DNA from: Oscillospiraceae bacterium
Lineage (GTDB): Bacteria; Bacillota; Clostridia; Oscillospirales; Ruminococcaceae
Direction: 5' to 3'
Assembly (NCBI GenBank): GCA_021200565.1
Contig: JAJQGJ010000017.1
Span: 92,382 to 156,381 of the forward strand
DNA length: 64,000 nucleotides
Under the pieces are notes generated by a model, which was not told the DNA's origin, searched no databases, and saw nothing but the letters and a program-made list of their open reading frames with translations. Position numbers and translations under genes: made by a program. Positions 47,528 to 55,941 of the stretch are shown in pieces (within the stretch, counting starts at the first letter, position 1; each line of letters starts with the position of its first letter).

Positions 47528-48574
47528 TCAGATATTCAGGTAACCTTTCAGTACCTTCAGAGTGTTCATTATACCGTCGACGTGGCTTCTTTCGTAGCCA
47601 TGGCTTGCATAAACGCCAGCGCCGATAAGACCGTGGCGGATGTCATAACCAGCTCTTAAAGTTGCCTCAACATCGGAGCCATAGTGTGGATAGACATCGA
47701 CTGCGTAGTCTGCGCCTTCTTTTTTAGCGGCAGCTATGAGCTTTGAAACCACCTGATAGTTGTAAGGACCGCCAGAATCCTTGGCACATATTGAGACCTG
47801 TCTTTCTGTGCAGGTAAGACCATTTCCGACACACCCCATATCTACGCTGATGGCTTCCGTAACACCTTCAGGAACGGAACCGGAGCCTCCGTGACCGACT
47901 TCCTCATATACAGTAACGTGGACATAGGTCCTTCTGGGAAGCTTGATATTGTTGTCGGCGATATATTTTGCAAATCCAAGAAGAATTCCGACAGAAAGCT
48001 TGTCATCTAAGAATCTTGACTTGATATATCCAGACTGAGTTGTCCTTGTCCTTGGCTCAAAGCAAACAATATCACCGACAGAAATGCCGAGCTTTTTAAC
48101 GTCTTCAGCGGAATTCACATTCTCATCAATGACAACCTCCATTGTGTCAAAGCTTCTGCTGGTGCTGTGATAGTCTCCGTTGACGTGAACGCTTGCGTTG
48201 CAAAGCTGAAGCGTTCCCTCATAAACAAACTGCTCACGAGTGTAAATTCTGACGTTTTCGGCTTCGGCGTTGTTGGCTTCCATTCCGCCGATGTTGGTTA
48301 TCTTGAGCCGACCTGAACCGGTAATTTCACAAACCATTCCTCCAAGGGTGTCGGTGTGAGCCTCAAGAAGCAGAGCATTGTCCTTTGTAACTCCACCCAG
48401 ATCAGCAATGACTCCGCCTTTTTCGGTGATAGATGCTTTGAAGCCTAAACCCTCAAACTCATCCTTTACCCAGGTTGCGGCTCTCTCGGTATATCCGGAA
48501 GGGCTGTCGATTGCAAGAAGCTCACAGGCTTTATTTCTTGCAAATTCACGATATTTGATGTCCATTTCGGGCAT
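47528..48574 (-). CDS. M42-family aminopeptidase
   Basis: 348-aa cytoplasmic metallo-aminopeptidase of the M42 (glutamyl/leucyl aminopeptidase, FrvX) family. Two-metal site residues are visible: His in LEAHTDTLGG, Asp in SRFLDDKLSVG, the Glu pair in YEEVGHGGS, Asp in SVDMGCVG and His in GYERSHVDGI. AAGGAGATG precedes ATG 48574. It follows the lipid glycosyltransferase in the same direction after 17 bases and may share its transcript. Substrate specificity cannot be told. Confidence 0.9.
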   Translation of the reverse strand: MPEMDIKYREFARNKACELLAIDSPSGYTERAATWVKDEFEGLGFKASITEKGGVIADLGGVTKDNALLLEAHTDTLGGMVCEITGSGRLKITNIGGMEANNAEAENVRIYTREQFVYEGTLQLCNASVHVNGDYHSTSRSFDTMEVVIDENVNSAEDVKKLGISVGDIVCFEPRTRTTQSGYIKSRFLDDKLSVGILLGFAKYIADNNIKLPRRTYVHVTVYEEVGHGGSGSVPEGVTEAISVDMGCVGNGLTCTERQVSICAKDSGGPYNYQVVSKLIAAAKKEGADYAVDVYPHYGSDVEATLRAGYDIRHGLIGAGVYASHGYERSHVDGIMNTLKVLKGYLNI

Positions 48575-48591
48575 ATTAACATCTCCTTAAG

Positions 48592-49725
48592 TTATTTTTT
48601 CTCTGTAGAACCGGACAAAACAAGTGCTTCTGCAAGATTGCAAATGTCCGATGCTGCTTTTGGATTTATCGTGTCGTGTTGTCGCTTTATCATGTCAAGG
48701 CGGTGCTGTCGGTCACCGAAATACTCTAAAGTCTTGTATATGCTGTTTTTATTAGGCTTTACCTTCAGACTCATGCCTCTATCTGAAAAGTAGTTCATGT
48801 TTATTGTCTCACATCCGGGAATTGGTGTGATATGAGCTATTGGGATACCAACTGCAGCTGCCTCGGTAGACGAGAGCCCACCTGGTTTTGTGAAGCAAAC
48901 CTCACTAAGATTGAAAAGCTCCGGCATTTTGTCTGTGAAGCGATATAATATAATATCGTTCCCATAAATCGCAAAAAGTTGCTCAAAGAGCTTATTGTTA
49001 TTGCCACAGACTACAATGAGCTTCGTGTGACCTTCTTGATGGCACCATTCTTCAAGAATTCTGACTATTTTCTTGAGCTTTCCGGCGCCCATGCTTCCAC
49101 CGCAGACTAAAAGATACTTATATCCGGGATCGAGCTCAAGAGCCTTTTTTAAATCCTCCTTAGAAGCTTTATCGGAGAATTTCGCACTTGTTGGAATGCC
49201 ATAGCCGTATATGTTGTGTAGCGAAATGCCTTTTTGAGCAAATTCTGATTTATGCTCCTCAGTGGGGGCAATAAAAGCATCAGTCTTTACCTCGTTCTCA
49301 AATGGAATGCATGTGTAATCAGTAGCGATGAAAATCGTTTTTGGAAGATCAACGCCGCCATCCTTGAGCGATGTCAGCATCTCACCGGCAAACAGGTGAG
49401 TGGTAATGATGATGTCGTAATGATATTCCTCCAGATGCTTTTTCAGAGCCTTCGCTGGCTTACGGTTGGCAAAATATATTGGCGAACGACATGGGAGCTT
49501 TGCCACAGCATCGCCGATTTTATAAACTAGCCCAAACAGTTTTGGCGTGGATGTAACGGTTTTGATATAAGCATTATCAACAAACCTAGCCAAAAAACTA
49601 CTTTCAAGTGTATATGGGTTCATAAATTTTGTTTGGTGTCCACGTCTTTCTAACTCTTCCTTGACGGCATTTGCGGCGGCGTTATGCCCACCGCCGGTTC
49701 CCATAGAAAGTATCAATGCTTCCAT
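48592..49725 (-). CDS. GT28 diacylglycerol/processive lipid glycosyltransferase
   Basis: 377-aa membrane-associated enzyme of the MGDG-synthase/UgtP group, which adds sugars to diacylglycerol for membrane glycolipid and lipoteichoic acid anchors. Signs: N-terminal GTGGGHNAAANAV, LVCGGSMGAGKLKK in the middle, and the nucleotide-binding FTKPGGLSSTEAAAVGIPI near the end. Its start overlaps the end of plsY by 13 bases, linking phosphatidic acid synthesis to glycolipid synthesis. Confidence 0.88.
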   Translation of the reverse strand: MEALILSMGTGGGHNAAANAVKEELERRGHQTKFMNPYTLESSFLARFVDNAYIKTVTSTPKLFGLVYKIGDAVAKLPCRSPIYFANRKPAKALKKHLEEYHYDIIITTHLFAGEMLTSLKDGGVDLPKTIFIATDYTCIPFENEVKTDAFIAPTEEHKSEFAQKGISLHNIYGYGIPTSAKFSDKASKEDLKKALELDPGYKYLLVCGGSMGAGKLKKIVRILEEWCHQEGHTKLIVVCGNNNKLFEQLFAIYGNDIILYRFTDKMPELFNLSEVCFTKPGGLSSTEAAAVGIPIAHITPIPGCETINMNYFSDRGMSLKVKPNKNSIYKTLEYFGDRQHRLDMIKRQHDTINPKAASDICNLAEALVLSGSTEKK

Positions 49726-50354
49726 GCTAAATTAACCTCAATTTCTTCCCACTCTTCCGGACTTTTATGTAGCCTGAACATCACTGCAACCGTTATGAAT
49801 ACAAATCCAACCGGCAATGAAATCATACCCGTCTTCATGCCGAAAATTGTGATTGCAATCAGTGTAGTCAAATATGATACAGCTGTTCTGTATATGTGGG
49901 GTGATATTTTCAAGATAATGGAGAAGAAGATAAAGGAAATTGCTATGAAAAAGACAGGCTGATAAACTGGAATCAATCCGAGAAGACAGCCAAATGTGGT
50001 TGCAATTCCTTTGCCTCCATTGAAGCTATTGAATATTGAAAAAGCATGCCCGATGACAGGAGCGGCAAGAACGAATGCAAATGCAATATCTGTGCACGGA
50101 GTTGCATCTGAATATGTACCAAACATAAAGAACAGTCTTATCGGAATTGCTCCTTTGAGAATGTCGCAGATAAGCGTAAGAAAGCCGCACCAGAAGCCTC
50201 CATATGTGAAAGCGTTCGACGCCCCTGGATTGTGGTCTTTAGCTTTTTCGATTATATCGCCCTTACGGAAAACTTTTGCCCATATCTGAGCAAATAAAAC
50301 GCTGCCCGATAGATACCCCAATATGACAAATGGCAGTATTGTCAACGGAAACAT
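49713..50354 (-). CDS. plsY: Acyl-phosphate glycerol-3-phosphate acyltransferase
   Basis: 213-aa polytopic enzyme making lysophosphatidic acid. PlsY motifs: GYLSGSVLFAQIWAK, KAKDHNPGASNAF and GHAFSIFNSFNGGKGIAT. It is longer than many PlsY by a soluble C-terminal tail (FRLHKSPEEWEEIEVN). ATG 50354 with AAGGGTG is chosen over ATG 50381. Promoter at 50397-50425. Confidence 0.9.
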   Translation of the reverse strand: MFPLTILPFVILGYLSGSVLFAQIWAKVFRKGDIIEKAKDHNPGASNAFTYGGFWCGFLTLICDILKGAIPIRLFFMFGTYSDATPCTDIAFAFVLAAPVIGHAFSIFNSFNGGKGIATTFGCLLGLIPVYQPVFFIAISFIFFSIILKISPHIYRTAVSYLTTLIAITIFGMKTGMISLPVGFVFITVAVMFRLHKSPEEWEEIEVNLAWKH

Positions 50355-50396
50355 CAAATCACACCCTTGATTAGCTTGCATTCTGCTTTTTTGTTA

Positions 50397-50425
50397 AGTA
50401 TAACAGATATTTCATCAGTTTTCAA
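50397..50425 (-). promoter_or_regulatory. plsY promoter
   Basis: On the minus strand: TTGAAA (50420-50425), 17-base spacer, TATACT (50397-50402). Confidence 0.7.
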
Positions 50426-50462
50426 GCCTTTTGTCCCAAAAAGGGAAATATGGGTGAACGAT

Positions 50463-50528
50463 TATTAAGAAATCGGTCGAAATCTTAATATCTTTTGTAT
50501 GGCATCTTAATGTCTTTTGTGATACAAT
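50463..50528 (+). promoter_or_regulatory. Direct-repeat operator and promoter of the two-component genes
   Basis: TCTTAATATCTTTTGT (50483-50498) and TCTTAATGTCTTTTGT (50505-50520) repeat at a 22-base period, two helical turns, ending just before TACAAT (50523-50528). An inverted TTAAGA lies at 50464. No -35 consensus is present. This is the layout of an OmpR/PhoB-type activator site, likely bound by the regulator encoded next. Confidence 0.7.
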
Positions 50529-50563
50529 ATATATCAAGAAGGAAAAGAAAAGAGGAGAAATTC

Positions 50564-51265
50564 ATGGGTAGCTATAATGTACTTATCTGTGACGATGAAC
50601 CGGACATTGTGAATGCTCTGAAAATATATCTTAAAAACGAAGGATACGACTTCTTCACAGCCTATAACGGGCGGGAGGCTTTGAGAATCCTTCGGGATGA
50701 GAAAATAGATGTATGTGTCATGGATATAATGATGCCGGAAATGGATGGAATTGCAACATTGAATGAGCTGAGAAGCTTTTCGAATGTGCCAGTTATATTT
50801 CTGACAGCAAAATCCGAGGATACAGATAAAGTTCTTGGACTGAATCTCGGTGCCGATGACTATGTCACAAAGCCATTCAATGCCGTTGAACTCACTGCAA
50901 GAATCCGTTCACAAATCAGAAGATACACCCTTCTTGGAAGCGCTCCAGCTAGTCCCGACACTCTCAAAATCGGCGGAATCCAGATAAGATATGAGGACAA
51001 GCAGGTAACCGTTGACGGGGAGGTTGCTTCTCTCACTCCAAAGGAATACAACATCTTAAGATTTCTTATGGAGCATCCTGGAGAGTGCTTCTCGCCGCCT
51101 GAAATTTATCGCACCGTTTGGGGAGATGTCCCGATAGGTGTCAATAACGCTGTCGCCGTACATATGCGACACTTAAGGGAGAAGATAGAGATTGACCCGA
51201 CGGCTCCGAGATACTTGAAAGTTGTATGGGGAAAAGGCTATAAGTTTGAAAGACCAAAGAACTAA
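50564..51265 (+). CDS. OmpR-family response regulator
   Basis: 233-aa regulator: receiver domain (acidic pair Asp10-Asp11, phosphorylation Asp54 in VMDIMMPEMDG, Lys in VTKPF) and winged-helix DNA-binding domain (LTPKEYNILRFLMEHPGECFSPPEIYRTVWG, VHMRHLREKIE, VWGKGYKF). ATG 50564 follows AGAGGAG. The kinase at 51350 is its partner. The signal is unknown. Confidence 0.93.
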   Translation: MGSYNVLICDDEPDIVNALKIYLKNEGYDFFTAYNGREALRILRDEKIDVCVMDIMMPEMDGIATLNELRSFSNVPVIFLTAKSEDTDKVLGLNLGADDYVTKPFNAVELTARIRSQIRRYTLLGSAPASPDTLKIGGIQIRYEDKQVTVDGEVASLTPKEYNILRFLMEHPGECFSPPEIYRTVWGDVPIGVNNAVAVHMRHLREKIEIDPTAPRYLKVVWGKGYKFERPKN

Positions 51266-51304
51266 CTGTAGGGGGACTGGATATACAGTTAGCTTTGCTA
51301 ACTG
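51262..51304 (+). promoter_or_regulatory. Alternative hairpins between regulator and kinase genes
   Basis: CTAACTGTA (51262-51270, including the stop codon), TACAGTTAG (51284-51292) and GCTAACTG (51297-51304) are arranged so the middle block can pair with the first, or as CAGTTAGC (51286-51293) with the third, across three T. This could set the ratio of regulator to kinase. Confidence 0.55.
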
Positions 51305-51349
51305 CCTGCCTGTCGATTGTGCCAAAAACGAAGAATGGAGGGCTGAACA

Positions 51350-53740
51350 GTGAACAGTGGAACAAGAAAGCGGGGAAGGCTCTGGATAAAAGTAACTGCT
51401 TTTGTCTGCCTTGTTTTGGCGGCGATGATATTTGCTGGAAGTGCACTCGCTACGATTATCCTTTACTATTACGATGCCTATTATCTGGATAACTATGTTA
51501 TCATGGATGACTATATCTCCAATGAAACCGAGCTCAAGAAGAATCTTACTGGGGTATATCTTTCGTGGTATGAGCCCTACGGCTATTCTGCTGAGGCATT
51601 GGATGATGTGGTTTTCTACGATTCGTATGACTACGAGACATCAACCTATGATGCCACTGTTGGCTATAGCTATCTTCTTGATGATGAACTTGTCGAATAC
51701 TACGCCATCAACTATGACGATTACGAGGATATTTCTCCACTGTTCGGATTCTACTATTACGACGGTGAAACGCCTATAGAGTGGCTCGAAGAAATTTTCA
51801 ATGTTTCATATGCGGAATCTGAAACTCTGATTACCGAAGAAGACCTCGAAAGCTTCGGTGATTATATCGAGATTTACTATCCCGAAGAAAGAAGCAATTT
51901 CCGGATTGATGTGAGCAATTCAGCCAATGAGACACTTTATTCTAATTATGCTTTTACAGATGGCGAGGATACTGACCTGACATCTTCATCAGAAGATTGC
52001 ACCGTCACCGTAATGGGTGAGCCGATGGTTACCGAGGTGATTACCTACACTTATGAAGAAGCCGTAAGCTGTCTTAGCGTGTTTTCAGAACTTGACGACC
52101 TGGTAAAAGTTCTTGGCTTTGAGATTTCCATTGATCAGGAGGACGGCGAGACAATCTATTGCACTCACATCGTGCTTTCGCAGATTTTGTCCGAAACGCT
52201 GACGGTTACAGCAAGTCTGCCGTCAAATCTCACCGATTTCACAGTTAGTGACGACGTTTATATCAAGCTTACGAGAATCAACACGCTTCTCAGCAATAAA
52301 GATAACTTCATAGCCTTGATGGTTATAACTGCAATAGTGGCACTGATTTGCTTCATAGTTCTGATAACGACTGCAGGACATTTTCCTGAATATGATGGCA
52401 TTCACCTCACGCTTGCGGACAAGATTCCTTTTGAACTGTATCTGTTTCCGGTTGGTGCTGTGTTGTACGGCTCTTTGTATATAGTCTCTCAAATTACCTA
52501 TATCGACCTTGAAGCAAGGCTTCTTCAGTATTTTGTCATTGCACTTTGTGCGGGAGCATGTGCAGCAGCGGTTATGCTCGTTATGATGACCAGCTCTGCT
52601 AGGATCAAGGCGCGGCGGTTCTTCAGGAATACAATCATTTTTGGCTCGCTGATATGGCTGTTCGGATTTTTCAGGAAGCTTATCAAAAACCGCAAATATG
52701 CAACGAAGCTCAAATTTATCGTCGTTGGCATTCTGATATATGATTTTCTATGTCTGCTGCTTCTGTTTGTGGATGCTTTCCTGGGACTTCTGACATTCAC
52801 TATAGGAAATCTCGCAGTTTTGATTGCAGCTCTCGTATATGCTATGGGTGTCAGAAAGCTTGAAGAAGCGGCTAAGGCTATATCCGAAGGAAAAACAGAA
52901 ACTGTTGTCGACAATGACGGGCTCTATTTCGGGCTTGGCGGATTTGCCGGCTACTTAAACAATATCAATGATGGTATTCAGGCGGCTGTCGACGAGAGCC
53001 TTCGCTCTGAAAGACTGAAAACCGAACTTATAACCAACGTCTCTCATGACCTGAAAACGCCACTGACTTCTATAGTCAACTATGTCGATATTCTCTCAAA
53101 AGAGGAGATCCAACCAGACACTGCGAGAGAATATGTAGATGTGCTTGTCCGACAGTCTCAGAGGATGAAAAAGCTGATTGATGACCTGGTGGAGGCTTCA
53201 AAGGCTCAGGCTGGAGCGATTCCTGTAGCTCTTGAAAAGACTGATATGTCGATTCTCCTGACTCAGGCAACAGCCGAGTATGAGGACAGACTCGAAGCAA
53301 ATGGATTAAAACTTGTCGTTACGACTCCTGAAAAGCCCTTGATGGCACTTGTAGATGGAAGGCTCATGTGGCGAGTGTTCGATAATCTTATGGGGAATAT
53401 CGTGAAATATGCTCAGCCTGGCACACGGGTTTATGTTTCTGCCGAGGAGGTTGACGGTGAACTTCAGATAATTTTCAAGAACATCTCGAAATACGAGCTG
53501 AATATTTCAAGCGATGAGCTCATGGAAAGATTCGTCAGGGGAGATTCCTCACGTTCAACCGAGGGTAGCGGATTAGGACTTTCAATAGCAAAGAGCCTGT
53601 GCACACTCAATAACGTCGATTTCAATATCGTCATTGACGGTGACCTCTATAAGGCTGAGCTCACTATGGATGAACTACGATCTGAGCTGGAACCGCCAAG
53701 CGAAGAAACACTTCCGGCAGTTGTAGTTGAAACTGAATAA
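51350..53740 (+). CDS. Sensor histidine kinase with large Tyr/Asp-rich outer domain
   Basis: 796-aa membrane kinase. Helix 1 at about residues 15-38; an outer domain of about 280 residues unusually rich in Tyr, Asp and Glu (YYYDAYYLDNY, FYDSYDYETSTYDATVGYSY); then about six helices between residues 325 and 510; phosphoacceptor His566 in NVSHDLKTPLTS; ATP-binding boxes NLMGNIVKYA and STEGSGLGLSIAKSL. The DNG-type G1 box is poorly kept (IIFKNISKYE). Start is GTG 51350 with GGAGGG seven bases upstream. Paired with the regulator before it. Confidence 0.88.
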   Translation: MNSGTRKRGRLWIKVTAFVCLVLAAMIFAGSALATIILYYYDAYYLDNYVIMDDYISNETELKKNLTGVYLSWYEPYGYSAEALDDVVFYDSYDYETSTYDATVGYSYLLDDELVEYYAINYDDYEDISPLFGFYYYDGETPIEWLEEIFNVSYAESETLITEEDLESFGDYIEIYYPEERSNFRIDVSNSANETLYSNYAFTDGEDTDLTSSSEDCTVTVMGEPMVTEVITYTYEEAVSCLSVFSELDDLVKVLGFEISIDQEDGETIYCTHIVLSQILSETLTVTASLPSNLTDFTVSDDVYIKLTRINTLLSNKDNFIALMVITAIVALICFIVLITTAGHFPEYDGIHLTLADKIPFELYLFPVGAVLYGSLYIVSQITYIDLEARLLQYFVIALCAGACAAAVMLVMMTSSARIKARRFFRNTIIFGSLIWLFGFFRKLIKNRKYATKLKFIVVGILIYDFLCLLLLFVDAFLGLLTFTIGNLAVLIAALVYAMGVRKLEEAAKAISEGKTETVVDNDGLYFGLGGFAGYLNNINDGIQAAVDESLRSERLKTELITNVSHDLKTPLTSIVNYVDILSKEEIQPDTAREYVDVLVRQSQRMKKLIDDLVEASKAQAGAIPVALEKTDMSILLTQATAEYEDRLEANGLKLVVTTPEKPLMALVDGRLMWRVFDNLMGNIVKYAQPGTRVYVSAEEVDGELQIIFKNISKYELNISSDELMERFVRGDSSRSTEGSGLGLSIAKSLCTLNNVDFNIVIDGDLYKAELTMDELRSELEPPSEETLPAVVVETE

Positions 53741-53744
53741 AATT

Positions 53745-53782
53745 AAATCCCGTTTCTCAGGAAAAGAGAAACGGGATTTTTA
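53745..53782 (+). terminator. Terminator after the kinase
   Basis: AAATCCCGTTTCTC pairs with GAGAAACGGGATTT, followed by T. Confidence 0.9.
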
Positions 53783-53784
53783 TG

Positions 53785-53819
53785 AAAAAATGCACCGCAC
53801 TGAATTAACAGGCGGTGCA
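53785..53819 (-). terminator. gapA terminator
   Basis: On the minus strand: TGCACCGC...GCGGTGCA stem, then TTTTTT. Confidence 0.85.
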
Positions 53820-53839
53820 TTGCGCACAAAAAACTCAAA

Positions 53840-54916
53840 TTATGCGAGCTCAGCGAAGTACTTGATGGTTCTGACCATCTGGCTGGTGTAGGAGTTCTCG
53901 TTGTCATACCAAGAAACTACCTGTACCTGATAGAGGTCATCAGCAAGCTTAGCAACCATTGTCTGAGTAGCATCAAAGAGAGAGCCGTATCTCATACCGA
54001 CAACATCGGAAGAAACGATAGGATCTTCGTTGTAACCGAAGGACTCAGAAGAAGCAGCCTTCATAGCAGCGTTGATGCCTTCCTTGGTGATGTTCTCGCC
54101 CTTGACAACAGCGGTGAGGATGGTGGTGGAACCGGTGGTAACAGGAACTCTCTGAGCGGAGCCGATGAGCTTGCCGTTGAGTTCAGGGATTACCAAGCCG
54201 ATAGCCTTTGCAGCACCAGTGGAGTTAGGAACGATGTTAGCAGCACCAGCTCTTGCACGACGGAGGTCGCCCTTGCGGTGAGGACCATCGAGGATCATCT
54301 GGTCGCCAGTGTAAGCGTGGATGGTCGACATGATACCGCTCTGGATAGGAGCATAGTCGTTGAGAGCCTTAGCCATAGGAGCCAAGCAGTTGGTGGTGCA
54401 GGAAGCTGCAGAGATGATGGTATCCTCAGAAGTGAGGGTCTTCTCGTTAACGCTGTAAACAACAGTGGGGAGATCGTTTCCTGCAGGAGCAGAGATAACA
54501 ACCTTCTTAGCGCCAGCGTCGATGTGAGCCTGGCTCTTAGCCTTTGAGCAGTAGAAGCCGGTACACTCGAGAACTACGTCAACTCCAAGCTCTCTCCAAG
54601 GAAGCTCAGAAGCATTGGGCTTTGCATAAATGGTGATTTCCTTACCGTCAACGATGATAGCACCGGGAACTGTAACGGTCTTGCCGTCCTCAGCATAAAC
54701 AGCGGGCTTAACGTCAACAGTGTGAGCGTTCTCGCCAATTCTTCCACAGTAGCCGCCCTGAGCGGTATCGTACTTGAGAAGATGAGCGAGCATCTCAGGC
54801 TTTGTGAGATCATTGATTGCTACGATTTCGTATCCTTCAGCACCGAACATCTGGCGGAAAGCAAGACGTCCGATTCTACCAAATCCGTTAATCGCAACTT
54901 TTACAGACTTAGACAT
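53840..54916 (-). CDS. gapA: Glyceraldehyde-3-phosphate dehydrogenase
   Basis: 358-aa glycolytic enzyme forming 1,3-bisphosphoglycerate. INGFGRIGR binds [15 protein letters not shown] holds the catalytic Cys; [14 protein letters not shown] is the family end. Slightly longer than the usual 335 aa because of inserts near residues 70-100 ([20 protein letters not shown]). Codon use is strongly biased, as expected for a highly expressed gene. GGAGG precedes ATG 54916. Confidence 0.97.
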   Translation of the reverse strand: MSKSVKVAINGFGRIGRLAFRQMFGAEGYEIVAINDLTKPEMLAHLLKYDTAQGGYCGRIGENAHTVDVKPAVYAEDGKTVTVPGAIIVDGKEITIYAKPNASELPWRELGVDVVLECTGFYCSKAKSQAHIDAGAKKVVISAPAGNDLPTVVYSVNEKTLTSEDTIISAASCTTNCLAPMAKALNDYAPIQSGIMSTIHAYTGDQMILDGPHRKGDLRRARAGAANIVPNSTGAAKAIGLVIPELNGKLIGSAQRVPVTTGSTTILTAVVKGENITKEGINAAMKAASSESFGYNEDPIVSSDVVGMRYGSLFDATQTMVAKLADDLYQVQVVSWYDNENSYTSQMVRTIKYFAELA

Positions 54917-54954
54917 AATATAAAAACCTCCAATAGTGTTTTTTATGCTCTTAT

Positions 54955-54983
54955 ATTCTACACCATTTTCCCGATATTTGCAA
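54955..54983 (-). promoter_or_regulatory. gapA promoter
   Basis: On the minus strand: TTGCAA (54978-54983), 17-base spacer, TAGAAT (54955-54960). Confidence 0.7.
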
Positions 54984-55166
54984 GACCTTTGTCCGAAAAA
55001 TGATGATGTTTGCAGGAAAATTTTTCGTTAAGAGTTTCATAAGCGAGCATCGAAGTCAGATTGGGTAGCCTTATTATCGAAATATTGCGTTTTGACCGCT
55101 TTATGCTTCTATTTTTCTTCGGCTCGTAATATACATTACTAAAACGCATTAGGAGAGAGTGAGCTT

Positions 55167-55436
55167 ATGACGGAAATACCGAGGGATAGAGAACGTCCTG
55201 TGATTTTAGGCGAATACATAGTCGAAAACAGGGCTACCGTCCGACAGGCGGCAAAAGAGTTCGGGATCAGTAAGTCGACAGTCCACAAGGATGTGTCGGA
55301 CAGATTGCAAAAAGTAGAGCCGTCACTCTATAAAGAAGTCAAGGTTATTCTCGACATCAACAAGAAGGAAAGACACATAAGAGGCGGAGAAGCCACCAAA
55401 AGAAAATACGAGATGGCAGCAATGCATAACCACTGA
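55167..55436 (+). CDS. spoIIID: Sporulation transcription factor SpoIIID
   Basis: 89-aa DNA-binding protein of the mother-cell line during sporulation. The sequence RVRQAAK-type helix (TVRQAAKEFGISKSTVHKDVSDRL) and the end ERHIRGGEATKRKYE match SpoIIID closely. ATG 55167 follows AGGAGAG. It marks the organism as belonging to a spore-forming lineage. A sigma-E promoter would be expected; ATACATT about 40 bases upstream is a weak -10 candidate, without a clear -35. Confidence 0.95.
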   Translation: MTEIPRDRERPVILGEYIVENRATVRQAAKEFGISKSTVHKDVSDRLQKVEPSLYKEVKVILDINKKERHIRGGEATKRKYEMAAMHNH

Positions 55437-55443
55437 AGTCAAT

Positions 55444-55473
55444 AAAAAAGCCGCCCATCTGGACGGCTTTTTT
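55444..55473. terminator. Bidirectional terminator between spoIIID and the Feo operon
   Basis: AAAAAGCCG-CCCATCTGGA-CGGCTTTTT, with A and T runs on both sides, between convergent genes. Confidence 0.85.
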
Positions 55474-55475
55474 AA

Positions 55476-55724
55476 TTATTTCGAGAAAAGACCTTTTTTG
55501 ACGTATGGATGGCTGTCAACAGACAAGACCTTATATCCGGTCGCACCTATTGCTTTGGAAAGCTCATCGGCAGATAAGCTCGATTCGGATACTATAACGG
55601 TCTCACCTTTTTTATGGGAGGAACTGACTTTCTTAACGTTGAATTTGCTTCTGACGACATCGTTGACATGCGACTCGCACATAGGGCAACTCATGCCGTC
55701 AATCTTAAGAACAGTTTCCGTCAT
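55476..55724 (-). CDS. Heavy-metal-associated (HMA) domain protein
   Basis: 82-aa protein with the metal-binding GMSCPMCESHV loop and a ferredoxin-like fold. Start ATG 55724 overlaps the previous stop (ATGA), placing it last in the Feo operon. The C-terminus HPYVKKGLFSK is basic. HMA domains usually bind Cu(I) or other soft metals; why one sits in an iron operon is unclear, though this arrangement fits other Clostridia from memory. Confidence 0.85.
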   Translation of the reverse strand: MTETVLKIDGMSCPMCESHVNDVVRSKFNVKKVSSSHKKGETVIVSESSLSADELSKAIGATGYKVLSVDSHPYVKKGLFSK

Positions 55725-55921
55725 TGCAAATTTCCTTTCTTCTGACTGAACGAGCAGGATGCCGAATGAGAACAGGCTCCACAGCTGCCGCAATTTCCAC
55801 CGCAGCTGAGCTTGCCACTTTTCTTATCCCTGCGCATAGCCAGAACTATTCCGACGACAAGCGAAATGAGAACTATAAGCACTACTATTGTACCGATATT
55901 TTCAGCAAGCCATGTTGCCAT
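55721..55921 (-). CDS. FeoB-associated Cys-rich membrane protein
   Basis: 66-aa protein: one membrane helix (TIVVLIVLISLVVGIVLAM), a basic stretch, then CGGNCGSCGACSHSASC with five Cys and one His. This is the FeoB-associated Cys-rich family, thought to act in place of FeoC. ATG 55921 has AAAGGGGTG; the longer start 55930 lacks spacing. It lies 20 bases after feoB. Confidence 0.85.
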   Translation of the reverse strand: MATWLAENIGTIVVLIVLISLVVGIVLAMRRDKKSGKLSCGGNCGSCGACSHSASCSFSQKKGNLQ

Positions 55922-55941
55922 TACAAACACCCCTTTTGTAA

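Noticed and set aside
55100-55166. Sigma-E promoter of spoIIID
   Set aside because: Only a weak -10 (ATACATT) is seen and no matching -35; not strong enough to list.
55721-55930. CxxC-rich peptide as a bacteriocin
   Set aside because: Its position after feoB and the helix-plus-Cys layout fit the FeoB-associated family.
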